Shown piece after piece: positions 15,265-23,616 of a DNA stretch of 64,000 nt. Each line of letters begins with the position of its first letter. The stretch's first letter is position 1. Origin of the DNA: Tenuifilum sp040752515 (GTDB taxonomy: Bacteria > Bacteroidota > Bacteroidia > Bacteroidales > Tenuifilaceae); the NCBI GenBank assembly GCA_040752515.1, contig JBFMGQ010000015.1:4527-68526 (forward strand). The letters are read 5' to 3'. The position numbers and the translations under genes are program-made. The notes under the pieces are model-generated. The model searched no databases. It saw nothing but the letters and a program-made list of their open reading frames with translations, and was not told the DNA's origin.

Positions 15265-17259
15265 ATGAATACTAATGAGCTGAACGATCCTAAGGATCAA
15301 AACCTCGAGAGCATCGAGGGTACGATTGTATCTTCCAATGCCAGCAATGAAACCGATGCTGATAGTGCGAATGATTTGGTCGAAGTTGAAACAGGCAAAC
15401 CTATGCCCATTGCCGATGAGGCATACGATGAGGAGCCCAATGAAGATTTAAAACCCATCGAAATGGACGACGAACACGTCGATTTTGATGAGGAAGATGA
15501 GGAGGAATCTGAAATTGACGAGGAGGACGATGAACCCCATGTTGACTACTCAAACCTCACAAAGGATGAGTTAGTTCAAACTCTTAAGGACCTCATTAAC
15601 AACCGACCCGTTCAAAAAATTCGCCAAAAGGTTGAGAGTATAAAAAGCATTTTCTATCGTAAACATAAGGCCGAGGTAGAAAAACTTAGGAAAGAATTTG
15701 TTGACGCTGGAGGCGACCTTGAGCAGTTTGCTCTGCCTGAGGATAATGCTGAAATGCAATTTAAGGAGTTGCTTAAGCAATACCGCGTCAAACGCGTTCA
15801 GTATAACAATCAGCTCGAGGAGCAAAAACAACATAATCTGGAGCTAAAGCTACAGGTTATTGAAAGAATTAAAGAATTAGTAAATAGCACCGAACCTGTA
15901 GGTAAAATCTATTCCGAGTTCCGTGAGCTGCAAAAACAGTTTCTTGAGATTGGCCCCGTTCCACAGGCAAGCCTAAACGACTTGTGGAATAACTACCATC
16001 ACCATGTTCAGGCTTTCTACGATTTTGTTAAGATTAGCAAGGAACTTCGCGACCTCGACTTCAAGAAAAACCTTGAAGCCAAAATTAAACTTTGTGAGCA
16101 GGCCGAAGAGCTTTTACTAGAACCTACGGTGATTGTTGCTTTCAAGAAATTACAAAAACTCCATGAGCAGTGGCGCGAGGTAGGTCCTGTTCCGCGTGAA
16201 AACCAAAACGAGATTTGGGAACGCTTTAAGGAGGCAACTACTAAAATCAACAAAAAACATCAGGAACATTTTGAAAATATAAAGGAGCAGCAGAAAAAGA
16301 ACCTTGAGGCCAAAACCGAGCTTTGCGAAAAGGCCGAAGAACTTGCTGCCCAAAACCCAAAAACGATTAAGGAGTGGAATAAACTCTCCAAGGAACTTAT
16401 TGAACTCCAGAAAATTTGGAAAACTATCGGCTTTGCTACCAAAAAGGACAATAATAAGGTTTTTGAACGTTTCCGTAGCGCCTGCGATGCTTTCTTTAAC
16501 AAGAAACGCGATTTCTTTAAGGAGATCAAGGATGTTCAGATGAACAACCTCCAGCAGAAAACCGAACTCTGCTTGCAGGCCGAAGCACTTAAGGATAGTA
16601 CCGATTGGAAGAAAACAACCGAAGATCTTATAAACCTTCAAAAACGTTGGAAGCAAATAGGCCCTGTTCCCCGTAAGAATTCCGATGAGATTTGGAAACG
16701 ATTCCGGGCAGCCTGCGACTACTTCTTTGAGCAGAAATCGAAGCACTTTGCTTCAGTTGACAATTCTTACGAAGAAAACCTTAAGGCTAAGGAGGCATTA
16801 ATTGCCGAGGTTGAAGCCTTTGAGTTTGGCGAAAATATGGAAGAAAACCTTAATGCCCTAAAGGAATTCCAAAGGCGCTGGACAGAGATAGGCTTTGTTC
16901 CCATAAAGGTTAAGGATGAAATACAAAAGCGTTTCCGTGCTGCCGTCAAAAAGCATTTCGATAAGTTAAATGCTCAGGAAGGCAAGAACAAGGTTGTTCG
17001 ATTCCAGGCTAAGCTCGAGGAGGCCAAAGCTAACCCTCGCGCCATGTCGAAACTCCGCCAGGATAGGGAGCGTATGTTTAACCGCATGCGCCAACTTGAG
17101 AACGATTTAACTGTGTGGGAGAACAACATTGGTTTCTTTGCAAAAACCAAGAATGCTGAGGCAATGATTGAGGAGGTTAAACGCAAAATTGAGAAAGCAA
17201 AGGAGGAGATTGCCGAGCTGAGCGAGAAAATTAAGCTTATTGATAAGTTAGAGCAGTAA
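15265..17259 (+). CDS. DUF349 repeat protein
   Basis: A 664-residue, highly charged cytoplasmic protein. The first 100 residues are very acidic, with DEEDEEESEIDEEDDE near 75-90. After that come about five DUF349 repeats of roughly 70-75 residues, each with a pattern such as WREVGPVPRENQNEIWERFK, WKTIGFATKKDNNKVFERFR or WKQIGPVPRKNSDEIWKRFR. The C-terminus is a long coiled coil. DUF349 proteins are widespread in Bacteroidota and of unknown function. It precedes pyrG by only 11 bases, so it is co-transcribed with it. The three-gene order with pyrG and yidC is typical of the phylum. Start is the first ATG. Confidence 0.92.
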   Translation: MNTNELNDPKDQNLESIEGTIVSSNASNETDADSANDLVEVETGKPMPIADEAYDEEPNEDLKPIEMDDEHVDFDEEDEEESEIDEEDDEPHVDYSNLTKDELVQTLKDLINNRPVQKIRQKVESIKSIFYRKHKAEVEKLRKEFVDAGGDLEQFALPEDNAEMQFKELLKQYRVKRVQYNNQLEEQKQHNLELKLQVIERIKELVNSTEPVGKIYSEFRELQKQFLEIGPVPQASLNDLWNNYHHHVQAFYDFVKISKELRDLDFKKNLEAKIKLCEQAEELLLEPTVIVAFKKLQKLHEQWREVGPVPRENQNEIWERFKEATTKINKKHQEHFENIKEQQKKNLEAKTELCEKAEELAAQNPKTIKEWNKLSKELIELQKIWKTIGFATKKDNNKVFERFRSACDAFFNKKRDFFKEIKDVQMNNLQQKTELCLQAEALKDSTDWKKTTEDLINLQKRWKQIGPVPRKNSDEIWKRFRAACDYFFEQKSKHFASVDNSYEENLKAKEALIAEVEAFEFGENMEENLNALKEFQRRWTEIGFVPIKVKDEIQKRFRAAVKKHFDKLNAQEGKNKVVRFQAKLEEAKANPRAMSKLRQDRERMFNRMRQLENDLTVWENNIGFFAKTKNAEAMIEEVKRKIEKAKEEIAELSEKIKLIDKLEQ

Positions 17260-17270
17260 TACTTAATACA

Positions 17271-18887
17271 ATGCCACAAGCCTCATCTACAAAATACATT
17301 TTTGTTACCGGAGGAGTTGCATCCTCGTTGGGCAAAGGAATAATTTCAGCTTCGCTGGGTAAACTCCTGCAGAGTAGGGGATACTCCGTAACCATACAGA
17401 AACTTGATCCATACATTAACGTTGACCCTGGCACCCTTAACCCCTATGAGCATGGCGAGTGTTATGTAACCGAGGATGGTGCTGAAACCGACCTCGATTT
17501 GGGGCACTATGAGCGTTTTATTAGCCTACCCACATCACAGCTCAACAATGTTACTACCGGAAAAATTTACCAAACGGTCATCAGTAAGGAAAGGCGTGGC
17601 GATTACCTCGGGAAAACCGTTCAGGTTATTCCCCACATCACCGATGAGATTAAGCGTCGAATCAAATTGTTGGGTACTAAGAATAAACTCGATGTGGTTA
17701 TTACCGAGATAGGCGGAACTGTTGGCGACATTGAATCGTTACCCTACATTGAGGCTGTGCGTCAACTTAAATGGGAATTGGGGCCAAACAATTCGGCTTT
17801 TATCCACCTTACCCTGGTGCCATTCCTTTCGGCATCGGGCGAACTTAAAACAAAGCCTACCCAGCACTCGGTAAAGGAACTGCTTGAGAATGGGATTCAG
17901 CCCGATGTGCTTGTGCTGCGAACCGAAAAACATTTGAGCGACGACATCCGTCGTAAGGTGGCACTTTTCTGTAACGTTGAACCCGAAGCCGTGGTGGAAT
18001 CCATCGATGTTAAAACCATTTACGAGGTTCCCCTTTTGATGCTCAATGAAAAGCTAGATCTTACCATTCTTCGCAAGCTTAACCTGCCTGCACCAGAACC
18101 CAAACTCGACGACTGGATTAGCTTTGTTAACCGGGTGAAGAACCCGAGCCACAGCGTTAAAATTGGACTGGTGGGCAAGTATGTTCAGCTACCCGATGCC
18201 TATAAATCGATTATTGAATCGTTCATCCACGCTGGAGCGGCTAACGACTGCAAGGTTGAGCTAGAACTCATTCAGTCCGAAGATATTAATACTAATAATG
18301 TAGAACAAAAGCTTGGCCACCTTAAAGGTATTCTTGTGGCACCCGGCTTCGGCCATCGGGGAATTGAGGGTAAAATCCTTTCGGTTAAGTATGCCCGCGA
18401 AAATAAGGTTCCCTTCTTTGGTGTTTGCTTGGGTATGCAGTGCGCAGTAATTGAATTTGCGCGGAATGTGCTTGGCTTAACCGATGCCAATTCCACTGAA
18501 ATGGTTCGTACTACACCGCATCCGGTTATCGACTTGATGGAGGATCAAAAAGGGATAACCGACATGGGTGGAACCATGCGCTTAGGGGCATATCCTTGTG
18601 TGATCTCAAAGGGAACAAACGCCCACAAGGCCTACAAAAAAACAGAGATAAGCGAGCGCCATCGCCATCGTTACGAGTTTAACAATAAGTATTTCGATCA
18701 GTTCAAAAATGCCGGGATGATTCCGGTAGGTATCAATCCCGACACTAACCTTGTCGAAATTATGGAACTATCAAATCACCCTTGGTTTGTTGGAGTTCAG
18801 TTCCATCCCGAGTATAGCAGCACGGTTCTTCGCCCTCATCCATTATTTGTTGATTTTGTGAAAGCTGCAATGAATTTTAACAAATAG
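17271..18887 (+). CDS. pyrG: CTP synthase
   Basis: Makes CTP from UTP, ATP and glutamine. The 538-residue protein has the usual two parts. The N-terminal amidoligase carries the P-loop-like GGVASSLGKGIISASLGKLL, the YINVDPGTLNPYEHGE segment and the CTP-site region around GGTVGDIESLPY. The C-terminal class I glutaminase has the nucleophile C386 in GVCLGMQ, the oxyanion-hole stretch APGFGHRG and the late His-Glu of FHPEYSS. Length is normal. It follows the DUF349 gene by 11 bases and precedes yidC by 79 bases; the yidC gap contains its own promoter-like element. Confidence 0.98.
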   Translation: MPQASSTKYIFVTGGVASSLGKGIISASLGKLLQSRGYSVTIQKLDPYINVDPGTLNPYEHGECYVTEDGAETDLDLGHYERFISLPTSQLNNVTTGKIYQTVISKERRGDYLGKTVQVIPHITDEIKRRIKLLGTKNKLDVVITEIGGTVGDIESLPYIEAVRQLKWELGPNNSAFIHLTLVPFLSASGELKTKPTQHSVKELLENGIQPDVLVLRTEKHLSDDIRRKVALFCNVEPEAVVESIDVKTIYEVPLLMLNEKLDLTILRKLNLPAPEPKLDDWISFVNRVKNPSHSVKIGLVGKYVQLPDAYKSIIESFIHAGAANDCKVELELIQSEDINTNNVEQKLGHLKGILVAPGFGHRGIEGKILSVKYARENKVPFFGVCLGMQCAVIEFARNVLGLTDANSTEMVRTTPHPVIDLMEDQKGITDMGGTMRLGAYPCVISKGTNAHKAYKKTEISERHRHRYEFNNKYFDQFKNAGMIPVGINPDTNLVEIMELSNHPWFVGVQFHPEYSSTVLRPHPLFVDFVKAAMNFNK

Positions 18888-18904
18888 GATTGACTCCGAT
18901 GTAT

Positions 18905-18912
18905 TACCTTTG
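18905..18912 (+). promoter_or_regulatory. -7-like promoter element before yidC
   Basis: TACCTTTG matches the Bacteroidota TAnnTTTG element, 54 bases upstream of the yidC ATG. No good -33 TTG lies at the usual 19-21 bases upstream, so the promoter is only likely. Confidence 0.4.
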
Positions 18913-18966
18913 TGGGTCAATTAGGGTGACATTTTATGTAAATTAAACAGTCAAATATTTTTTGAA

Positions 18967-20820
18967 ATGGATAGGAATACGGTTATAGGTTTAGTGTTGA
19001 TTTTTCTTATAATGATTGGCTTTGGCTACCTGACTCAGCCTTCAAAAGAAGAGCGTGAGGCTTACCAGCGTAAAGCCGATTCAATTGCTCGGGTTCAGGA
19101 GGAACAGCGTCAAAAACAACTTGCCGAGGAGCAGGCTCAGGCTTTGCTCTCCGATAGCGCAAAAAAACAGGAAGCCGTTGCTCAATTTGGCTTGTTTTCC
19201 GATGCCGCAAACGGAATCAATAAGTTCATAACTCTTGAAAACGACCTGATGAAGGTTACTCTAACCTCTAAGGGCGGGCGAATTTACTCGGTAGAACTTA
19301 AAAAATATAAAACATATTCGGGTGAACCACTCGTTTTGTTTACTGGCGACGAAAACACTTTTGGACTTCAGTTCTGGGGCGATAATGTTGCCATTAAAAC
19401 TAACGAACTTTACTTTACCCCGCAAACTCCCGATAGTATTATTACTGCTACCTCCGATTCGGTTTCGTTAACGATGAGGTTAGCTGCTGCCAATAATGCC
19501 TATATCGACTACGTTTACACCATCAAGCCCGACAGCTACATGCTGGGATTCGATATTAAGTTTAGCGGATTGGAAAAGAATATTGGTAACCGTTTAGGCT
19601 ATATCGATCTTGTGTGGGACTCAAAACTGCTGCGACTGGAAAAGGGTTTGGAGAACGAACGTAACTACACTACCATTGCCTACCAATTCCTGACCGGCGA
19701 TTACGAGGAATTCAGTTCCCGTAGCAAGGAAGATTTAAAGGAACTGAATAACAAACTTAAGTGGGTTGATTTTAAGCATCAGTTCTTTTCGTCGATTATA
19801 GTAGCCAACGACCACTTTGTTAATGCCGATCTAAAGGCAGTTAATATCGACGATGGTAAACACATTAAACAGTTCAGTGCCCGTTTGGCATTACCTTTCC
19901 AGAATAAAGAATCCGAAAGTATTGGCTTGAAGCTATTCTTTGGCCCAAATCATTACAAAACCCTCAAAGCCTACAATTTAGGTTTTGAAAAGGTTGTACC
20001 CTTAGGCAGGAATATTATCCGGTGGATTAACAAGTACGTTGTAATTAACGTATTCGATTTCCTAAGCCGTTTTATTTCCAATTACGGCTTGATAATCTTC
20101 TTGCTTACCATCTTCATTAAAATAATTATTTCGCCTTTAACATACAAATCGTACCTCAGCTCAGCAAAAATGAGGGTGTTAAAACCTCAGGTTGATGAGA
20201 TAAATGCCAAGTACCCAAAGCAGGAAGATGCCCTTAAAAAGCAGCAGGCAGTTATGGCTCTTTACAAGAAGGTAGGGGTTAATCCTATGGGCGGATGTAT
20301 TCCCATTCTAATCCAGTTCCCCATTCTCATCGCCATGTTCCGCTTTTTCCCTGCCTCGTTCGAGCTAAGGCAGCAGAGTTTTCTTTGGGCCGATGACCTC
20401 TCTTCGTACGATTCTATTCTTCAGTTACCCTTTAATATTCCATGGTATGGCGATCATATCAGCTTATTTACCCTATTGATGGCCGTTTCGCTCTTCATCA
20501 CTTCAAAAATGAACACTGACCAAATGGGCGACACCAATGCGCAAATGCCGGGTATGAAGTTCATGATGACTTGGATGATGCCTATTATGCTATTGTTTTG
20601 GTTCAACAACTACTCGGCAGGCTTAAGTTACTACTACCTGCTTTCGAACGTAATAACCATAGGTCAAACTTATCTTTTCCGTCGTTTTGTCGACGATAAA
20701 GCTATACTCGCCAAACTTCATGAAAACGCCAAGAAACCGGTTACCAAATCGAAATGGCAGCAAAAACTTGAAGAAATGGCCAAGCAACAGGAACAGCTGA
20801 AGAAAAAGAAAGGTAAATAG
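18967..20820 (+). CDS. yidC: Membrane protein insertase YidC
   Basis: Inner-membrane insertase that folds and inserts membrane proteins alone or with Sec. The 617-residue protein has an N-terminal helix (about 5-21), a charged Gln/Glu-rich linker, a large periplasmic beta domain (about 75-340) and a C-terminal insertase domain with about five helices from residue 350. Typical stretches are SPLTYKSYLSSAKMRVLKPQ, GVNPMGGCIPILIQFPILIA, MTWMMPIMLLFWFNNYSAGL and SYYYLLSNVITIGQ. It ends in a Lys-rich tail, KWQQKLEEMAKQQEQ onward. Length is normal for Bacteroidota. A terminator follows 14 bases after the stop. Confidence 0.97.
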   Translation: MDRNTVIGLVLIFLIMIGFGYLTQPSKEEREAYQRKADSIARVQEEQRQKQLAEEQAQALLSDSAKKQEAVAQFGLFSDAANGINKFITLENDLMKVTLTSKGGRIYSVELKKYKTYSGEPLVLFTGDENTFGLQFWGDNVAIKTNELYFTPQTPDSIITATSDSVSLTMRLAAANNAYIDYVYTIKPDSYMLGFDIKFSGLEKNIGNRLGYIDLVWDSKLLRLEKGLENERNYTTIAYQFLTGDYEEFSSRSKEDLKELNNKLKWVDFKHQFFSSIIVANDHFVNADLKAVNIDDGKHIKQFSARLALPFQNKESESIGLKLFFGPNHYKTLKAYNLGFEKVVPLGRNIIRWINKYVVINVFDFLSRFISNYGLIIFLLTIFIKIIISPLTYKSYLSSAKMRVLKPQVDEINAKYPKQEDALKKQQAVMALYKKVGVNPMGGCIPILIQFPILIAMFRFFPASFELRQQSFLWADDLSSYDSILQLPFNIPWYGDHISLFTLLMAVSLFITSKMNTDQMGDTNAQMPGMKFMMTWMMPIMLLFWFNNYSAGLSYYYLLSNVITIGQTYLFRRFVDDKAILAKLHENAKKPVTKSKWQQKLEEMAKQQEQLKKKKGK

Positions 20821-20831
20821 ATAAAATAAAT

Positions 20832-20859
20832 AAAGCCAGTCATTTTGACTGGCTTTTTT
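20832..20859 (+). terminator. Intrinsic terminator after yidC
   Basis: AAAGCCAGTCA paired with TGACTGGCTTT around a 3-4 base loop, followed by TTTTTG. Stem length and T run are typical. Confidence 0.9.
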
Positions 20860-21306
20860 GTTATCCGTGAATTTAAGTTGTATATAGATGACGCTTATTT
20901 GGCAGAATTATAATGTAATACATTTCTTAAACTCTGTGCAATCCTTTGAAAATAATTGAGTTGACGGTTGACAGTTGATGGTATATTTGTGTCGCTTAAA
21001 TCTATATCTAAACGGTAGGCTTATTTCAGGACTAGACAATGTTTAACTTTTAACTTTTAACGTTTAACGGCTCACGGTTCACGGTTAACGTTTTAGCTCC
21101 CGCTAACTCCCGCTAACTCCCTTTAACTTCCTCTAACTCCATCACATTCTGCCTATTCCGACTCATTCCGACTCATTCCGACTCATTCCGACTCATTCCG
21201 ACTCATTCCGACTCATTCCGACTCATTCTCACTTGATAATGGTTAACTACCCTTTTTTACCCTCCCCCCGACAACCTGCTTAAAAACATTTTAGAATTCC
21301 TCATAA
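20860..21306. repeat. Gene-free spacer with low-complexity repeats
   Basis: No coding region is supported. It contains TTGACGGTTGACAG repeats near 20959, TTTAACTTTTAACG-type runs near 21040-21080, GCTAACTCCC repeats near 21098-21120, and the decamer array described separately at 21151-21228. The same motif types recur at 9188, 14360-14480 and 40790-40860. The hutI promoter should lie in the last 60 bases. Confidence 0.6.
21151..21228 (+). repeat. Tandem decamer array ATTCCGACTC
   Basis: After CATTCTGCCTATTCCG come at least six perfect copies of ACTCATTCCG in a row (21161-21220) plus a partial copy. The array with its left flank (CCTCTAACTCCATCACATTC) reappears in inverted orientation at 40791-40860, showing it is a mobile or copied unit rather than local slippage only. 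Confidence 0.9.
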
Positions 21307-21342
21307 TTGCCTATCTTCGAGGCCATAAAAATGCATTCGAAT

Positions 21343-22602
21343 ATGCAAATACTTATCCTCAACATCAAGAAATTGGTTCAAGTCGAAGACAAGCCTGCTT
21401 TATGGAAGGCCGGAAACGATATGGCCAAGCTAAAAACTATCGATAACGCATACCTATTGCTCGACAAGGGGTTAATAGCCGATTTTGGTTCAATGTCAAA
21501 AGCGCCTGATCTTTCGTCGCTCTCAGACGATGTGTTGATATACAACGCATTCGGTCGAATGGTTTTCCCTTCGTTTTGCGATTCGCACACACACTTGGTG
21601 TATGCAGGCAGCCGTGAGATTGAGTATATCGATAAGATTAAAGGGCTGTCGTATGAGGAGATTGCTAAGCGTGGCGGAGGAATTTTAAACTCAGCAAAAC
21701 GTTTAGCCGAAACATCTGAGGAGGAACTTTATGAACAATCGGTTTCTCGCATTTACGAAATAATCAACAAGGGAACTGGTGCCGTTGAAATTAAAAGCGG
21801 ATATGGATTAACCACCGAGAGCGAGTTAAAGATGTTGAGGGTTATTCGTAAACTAAAGGATACTACGCCTATAACCATAAAATCCACATTTCTTGGCGCT
21901 CATGCAGTTCCTGCTGAGTACAAGGGTCGGCAAGGCGAATATGTCGATCTGATAATTAACGAGATGATTCCAATGGTTGCTTCGGAAGGGTTAGCCGATT
22001 ATATAGATGTTTTCTGCGATAAAGGTTTTTTTACAGTTGAGGACACCGAGCGAATCCTCATGGCAGGTATCAAGTATGGCCTAAGGCCTAAAATCCATGC
22101 CAACGAACTCGATTACTCAGGGGGTATTCAGGTGGGGGTAAAGTACAATGCCCTTTCGGTTGACCATCTTGAGTATACCGGCGATGCCGAGATAGAAGCA
22201 CTGCTTGGTTCCGAAACCATGCCTACTCTGCTCCCAGGCGCAGCCTTTTTCTTAGGCATGATCGATCCGCCAGTTCGCAAAATGATTAATGCCGGTCTTC
22301 CAATTGCTTTGGCCTCCGATTTTAATCCCGGTTCATCACCATCGGGCGATATGAAATTTGTAATGTCGTTGGGATGTATTAAGTTACGCATGCTACCCGA
22401 GGAGGTAATAAATGCCACAACCGTAAATGGTGCTTACGCAATGGGCATATCCGACACTCATGGTACTATATGTAAAGGGAAGGTTGCTAACGTGTTTATT
22501 ACCAAGCCAATTCCAAGTTACGAGTATATGCCTTACGCATACACTTCCGATTTAATTGAAACGGTTATCTTAAATGGTAGAATTGTTAACCAAAAATTAT
22601 AG
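21343..22602 (+). CDS. hutI: Imidazolonepropionase
   Basis: Hydrolyses 4-imidazolone-5-propionate to formimidoyl-glutamate, the third step of histidine breakdown. The amidohydrolase features are clear: SHTHLVYAGSR, the GGGILNSAKRL region, KSGYGLTTESELKMLRVIR, LGAHAVPAEYKG, KIHANELDYSGG, and ALASDFNPGSSPSGDMKFVMSLG. An upstream ATG at 21307 gives 12 extra residues (MPIFEAIKMHSN). A -7-like TATCTTCG at 21313-21320 falls inside that extension and the family normally starts at MQILILN, so the start at 21343 (or ATG 21331) is preferred. The next pathway enzyme, ftcD, lies 1 kb downstream. Confidence 0.93.
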   Translation: MQILILNIKKLVQVEDKPALWKAGNDMAKLKTIDNAYLLLDKGLIADFGSMSKAPDLSSLSDDVLIYNAFGRMVFPSFCDSHTHLVYAGSREIEYIDKIKGLSYEEIAKRGGGILNSAKRLAETSEEELYEQSVSRIYEIINKGTGAVEIKSGYGLTTESELKMLRVIRKLKDTTPITIKSTFLGAHAVPAEYKGRQGEYVDLIINEMIPMVASEGLADYIDVFCDKGFFTVEDTERILMAGIKYGLRPKIHANELDYSGGIQVGVKYNALSVDHLEYTGDAEIEALLGSETMPTLLPGAAFFLGMIDPPVRKMINAGLPIALASDFNPGSSPSGDMKFVMSLGCIKLRMLPEEVINATTVNGAYAMGISDTHGTICKGKVANVFITKPIPSYEYMPYAYTSDLIETVILNGRIVNQKL

Positions 22603-22696
22603 GGATATGAAACACCCATGAAGGGCAGTTTGCACAACCGAGCTTGCGAGTTCACCGAAGGTAAATACAGATGAACAAACTATGGGTGTTCCATCC
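22603..22696 (+). other. Possible structured RNA element after hutI
   Basis: AACACCCAT (22611-22619) pairs perfectly with ATGGGTGTT (22682-22690). GGAT (22603-22606) can extend the helix with ATCC (22693-22696) across an internal loop. The 62 bases between are not T-rich and no T run follows, so it is not a simple terminator. It could be a stabilising 3' structure or a leader of the next gene. Confidence 0.4.
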
Positions 22697-22769
22697 GCTC
22701 GATAAAGATTGTTAAAAGCATGACAGTAACGTGTTAGTAATTAATTAATAATATAAATATTTTGTACGG

Positions 22770-23501
22770 ATGAAAAAGGCCTTGGTTTTTCTGGGAGTAT
22801 TATTGGTATCGGCTTGTGCCGAAATATCAATCCCAACCAATTTTCCTGTTCCGCAAGGCGTTGGAAGTAAGCCTCTTACAAATGCCGAGGTGGTTCAAGG
22901 ACTTAAAGAAGCCCTAACGGTTGGGGCAAAAAATTCAACTGGTCTTGCTTCGCAGGTCAATGGGTTTTACAAAAACCCCAAAATCTTCATTCCCTTTCCG
23001 CCTGAGGCCGAAAAGGTTCGCAAAACTTTAATCGATGCTGGCTTTACCAAACAGGTTGATGAGTTTACCCTAACCCTTAACCGTGCAGCCGAAGAGGCAG
23101 CCAAAAAAGCCTTACCAATTTTCACCGATGCTATTACCAAAATGTCGTTTGCCGATGCCATGGGCATACTAAAAGGCCCCGATAATGCTGCAACCGAATA
23201 TTTTAGGAAAAACACATCCAGCCAATTATTTGTGGCCTTTAAACCTGTGGTTCATGAGGCTATTCAGAAAGTAAAACTTACATCCTACTGGGAGCCTCTG
23301 GCAACAACCTACAACCGGTTGACCGTTTTAACCGGTGGTAAAGCCGTAAACCCAAACCTCGACGAATATGTTACGCAAAAAGCTATCGATGGTCTTTTTG
23401 TGCTCATTGAACAGGAAGAAATCAAAATTCGAAAAGACCCCGCAGCACGAGTAACAGATATTCTGAAACGAATTTTTGGAAACAACAAAGCAACCAATTA
23501 A
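22770..23501 (+). CDS. DUF4197 lipoprotein
   Basis: A 243-residue exported lipoprotein with signal peptide MKKALVFLGVLLVSAC, the Cys at 16 in a lipobox LVSAC. The mature part matches DUF4197: LTNAEVVQGLKEALTVGAKN near 37-56, then FYKNPKIFIPFPPEAEKV, and FFxKxTSxxL-like TEYFRKNTSSQLF. The domain is mainly alpha-helical and its function is unknown. It sits between hutI and ftcD, with which it has no known connection. The ATG gives a complete signal peptide. Confidence 0.88.
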   Translation: MKKALVFLGVLLVSACAEISIPTNFPVPQGVGSKPLTNAEVVQGLKEALTVGAKNSTGLASQVNGFYKNPKIFIPFPPEAEKVRKTLIDAGFTKQVDEFTLTLNRAAEEAAKKALPIFTDAITKMSFADAMGILKGPDNAATEYFRKNTSSQLFVAFKPVVHEAIQKVKLTSYWEPLATTYNRLTVLTGGKAVNPNLDEYVTQKAIDGLFVLIEQEEIKIRKDPAARVTDILKRIFGNNKATN

Positions 23502-23616
23502 TGAATATTTACTAAACTTGAACTTGAAAACACTTAACTTTTAACCTTTATGTTTTAACCTTCACCTTCAACCTTGAACCTTGAACCTTTGAACTCTAAC
23601 AAACACCATAACCATC
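23502..23616. repeat. Degenerate AACCTTG/TTTAACC spacer repeats
   Basis: The 115-base gap before ftcD is almost wholly built of TTAACYTTTAACC, TTCAACCTTG and AACCTTTGAAC units. It is the same low-complexity class as the other spacers in the window. No gene is present. Confidence 0.6.

Noticed and set aside
16150..16746. 198-residue minus-strand ORF
   Set aside because: Antisense to Lys/Glu-rich DUF349 repeats, which read as Phe/Leu on the complement.
21161..21228. CRISPR array
   Set aside because: Units are 10 bp without spacers, so this is a simple tandem repeat.
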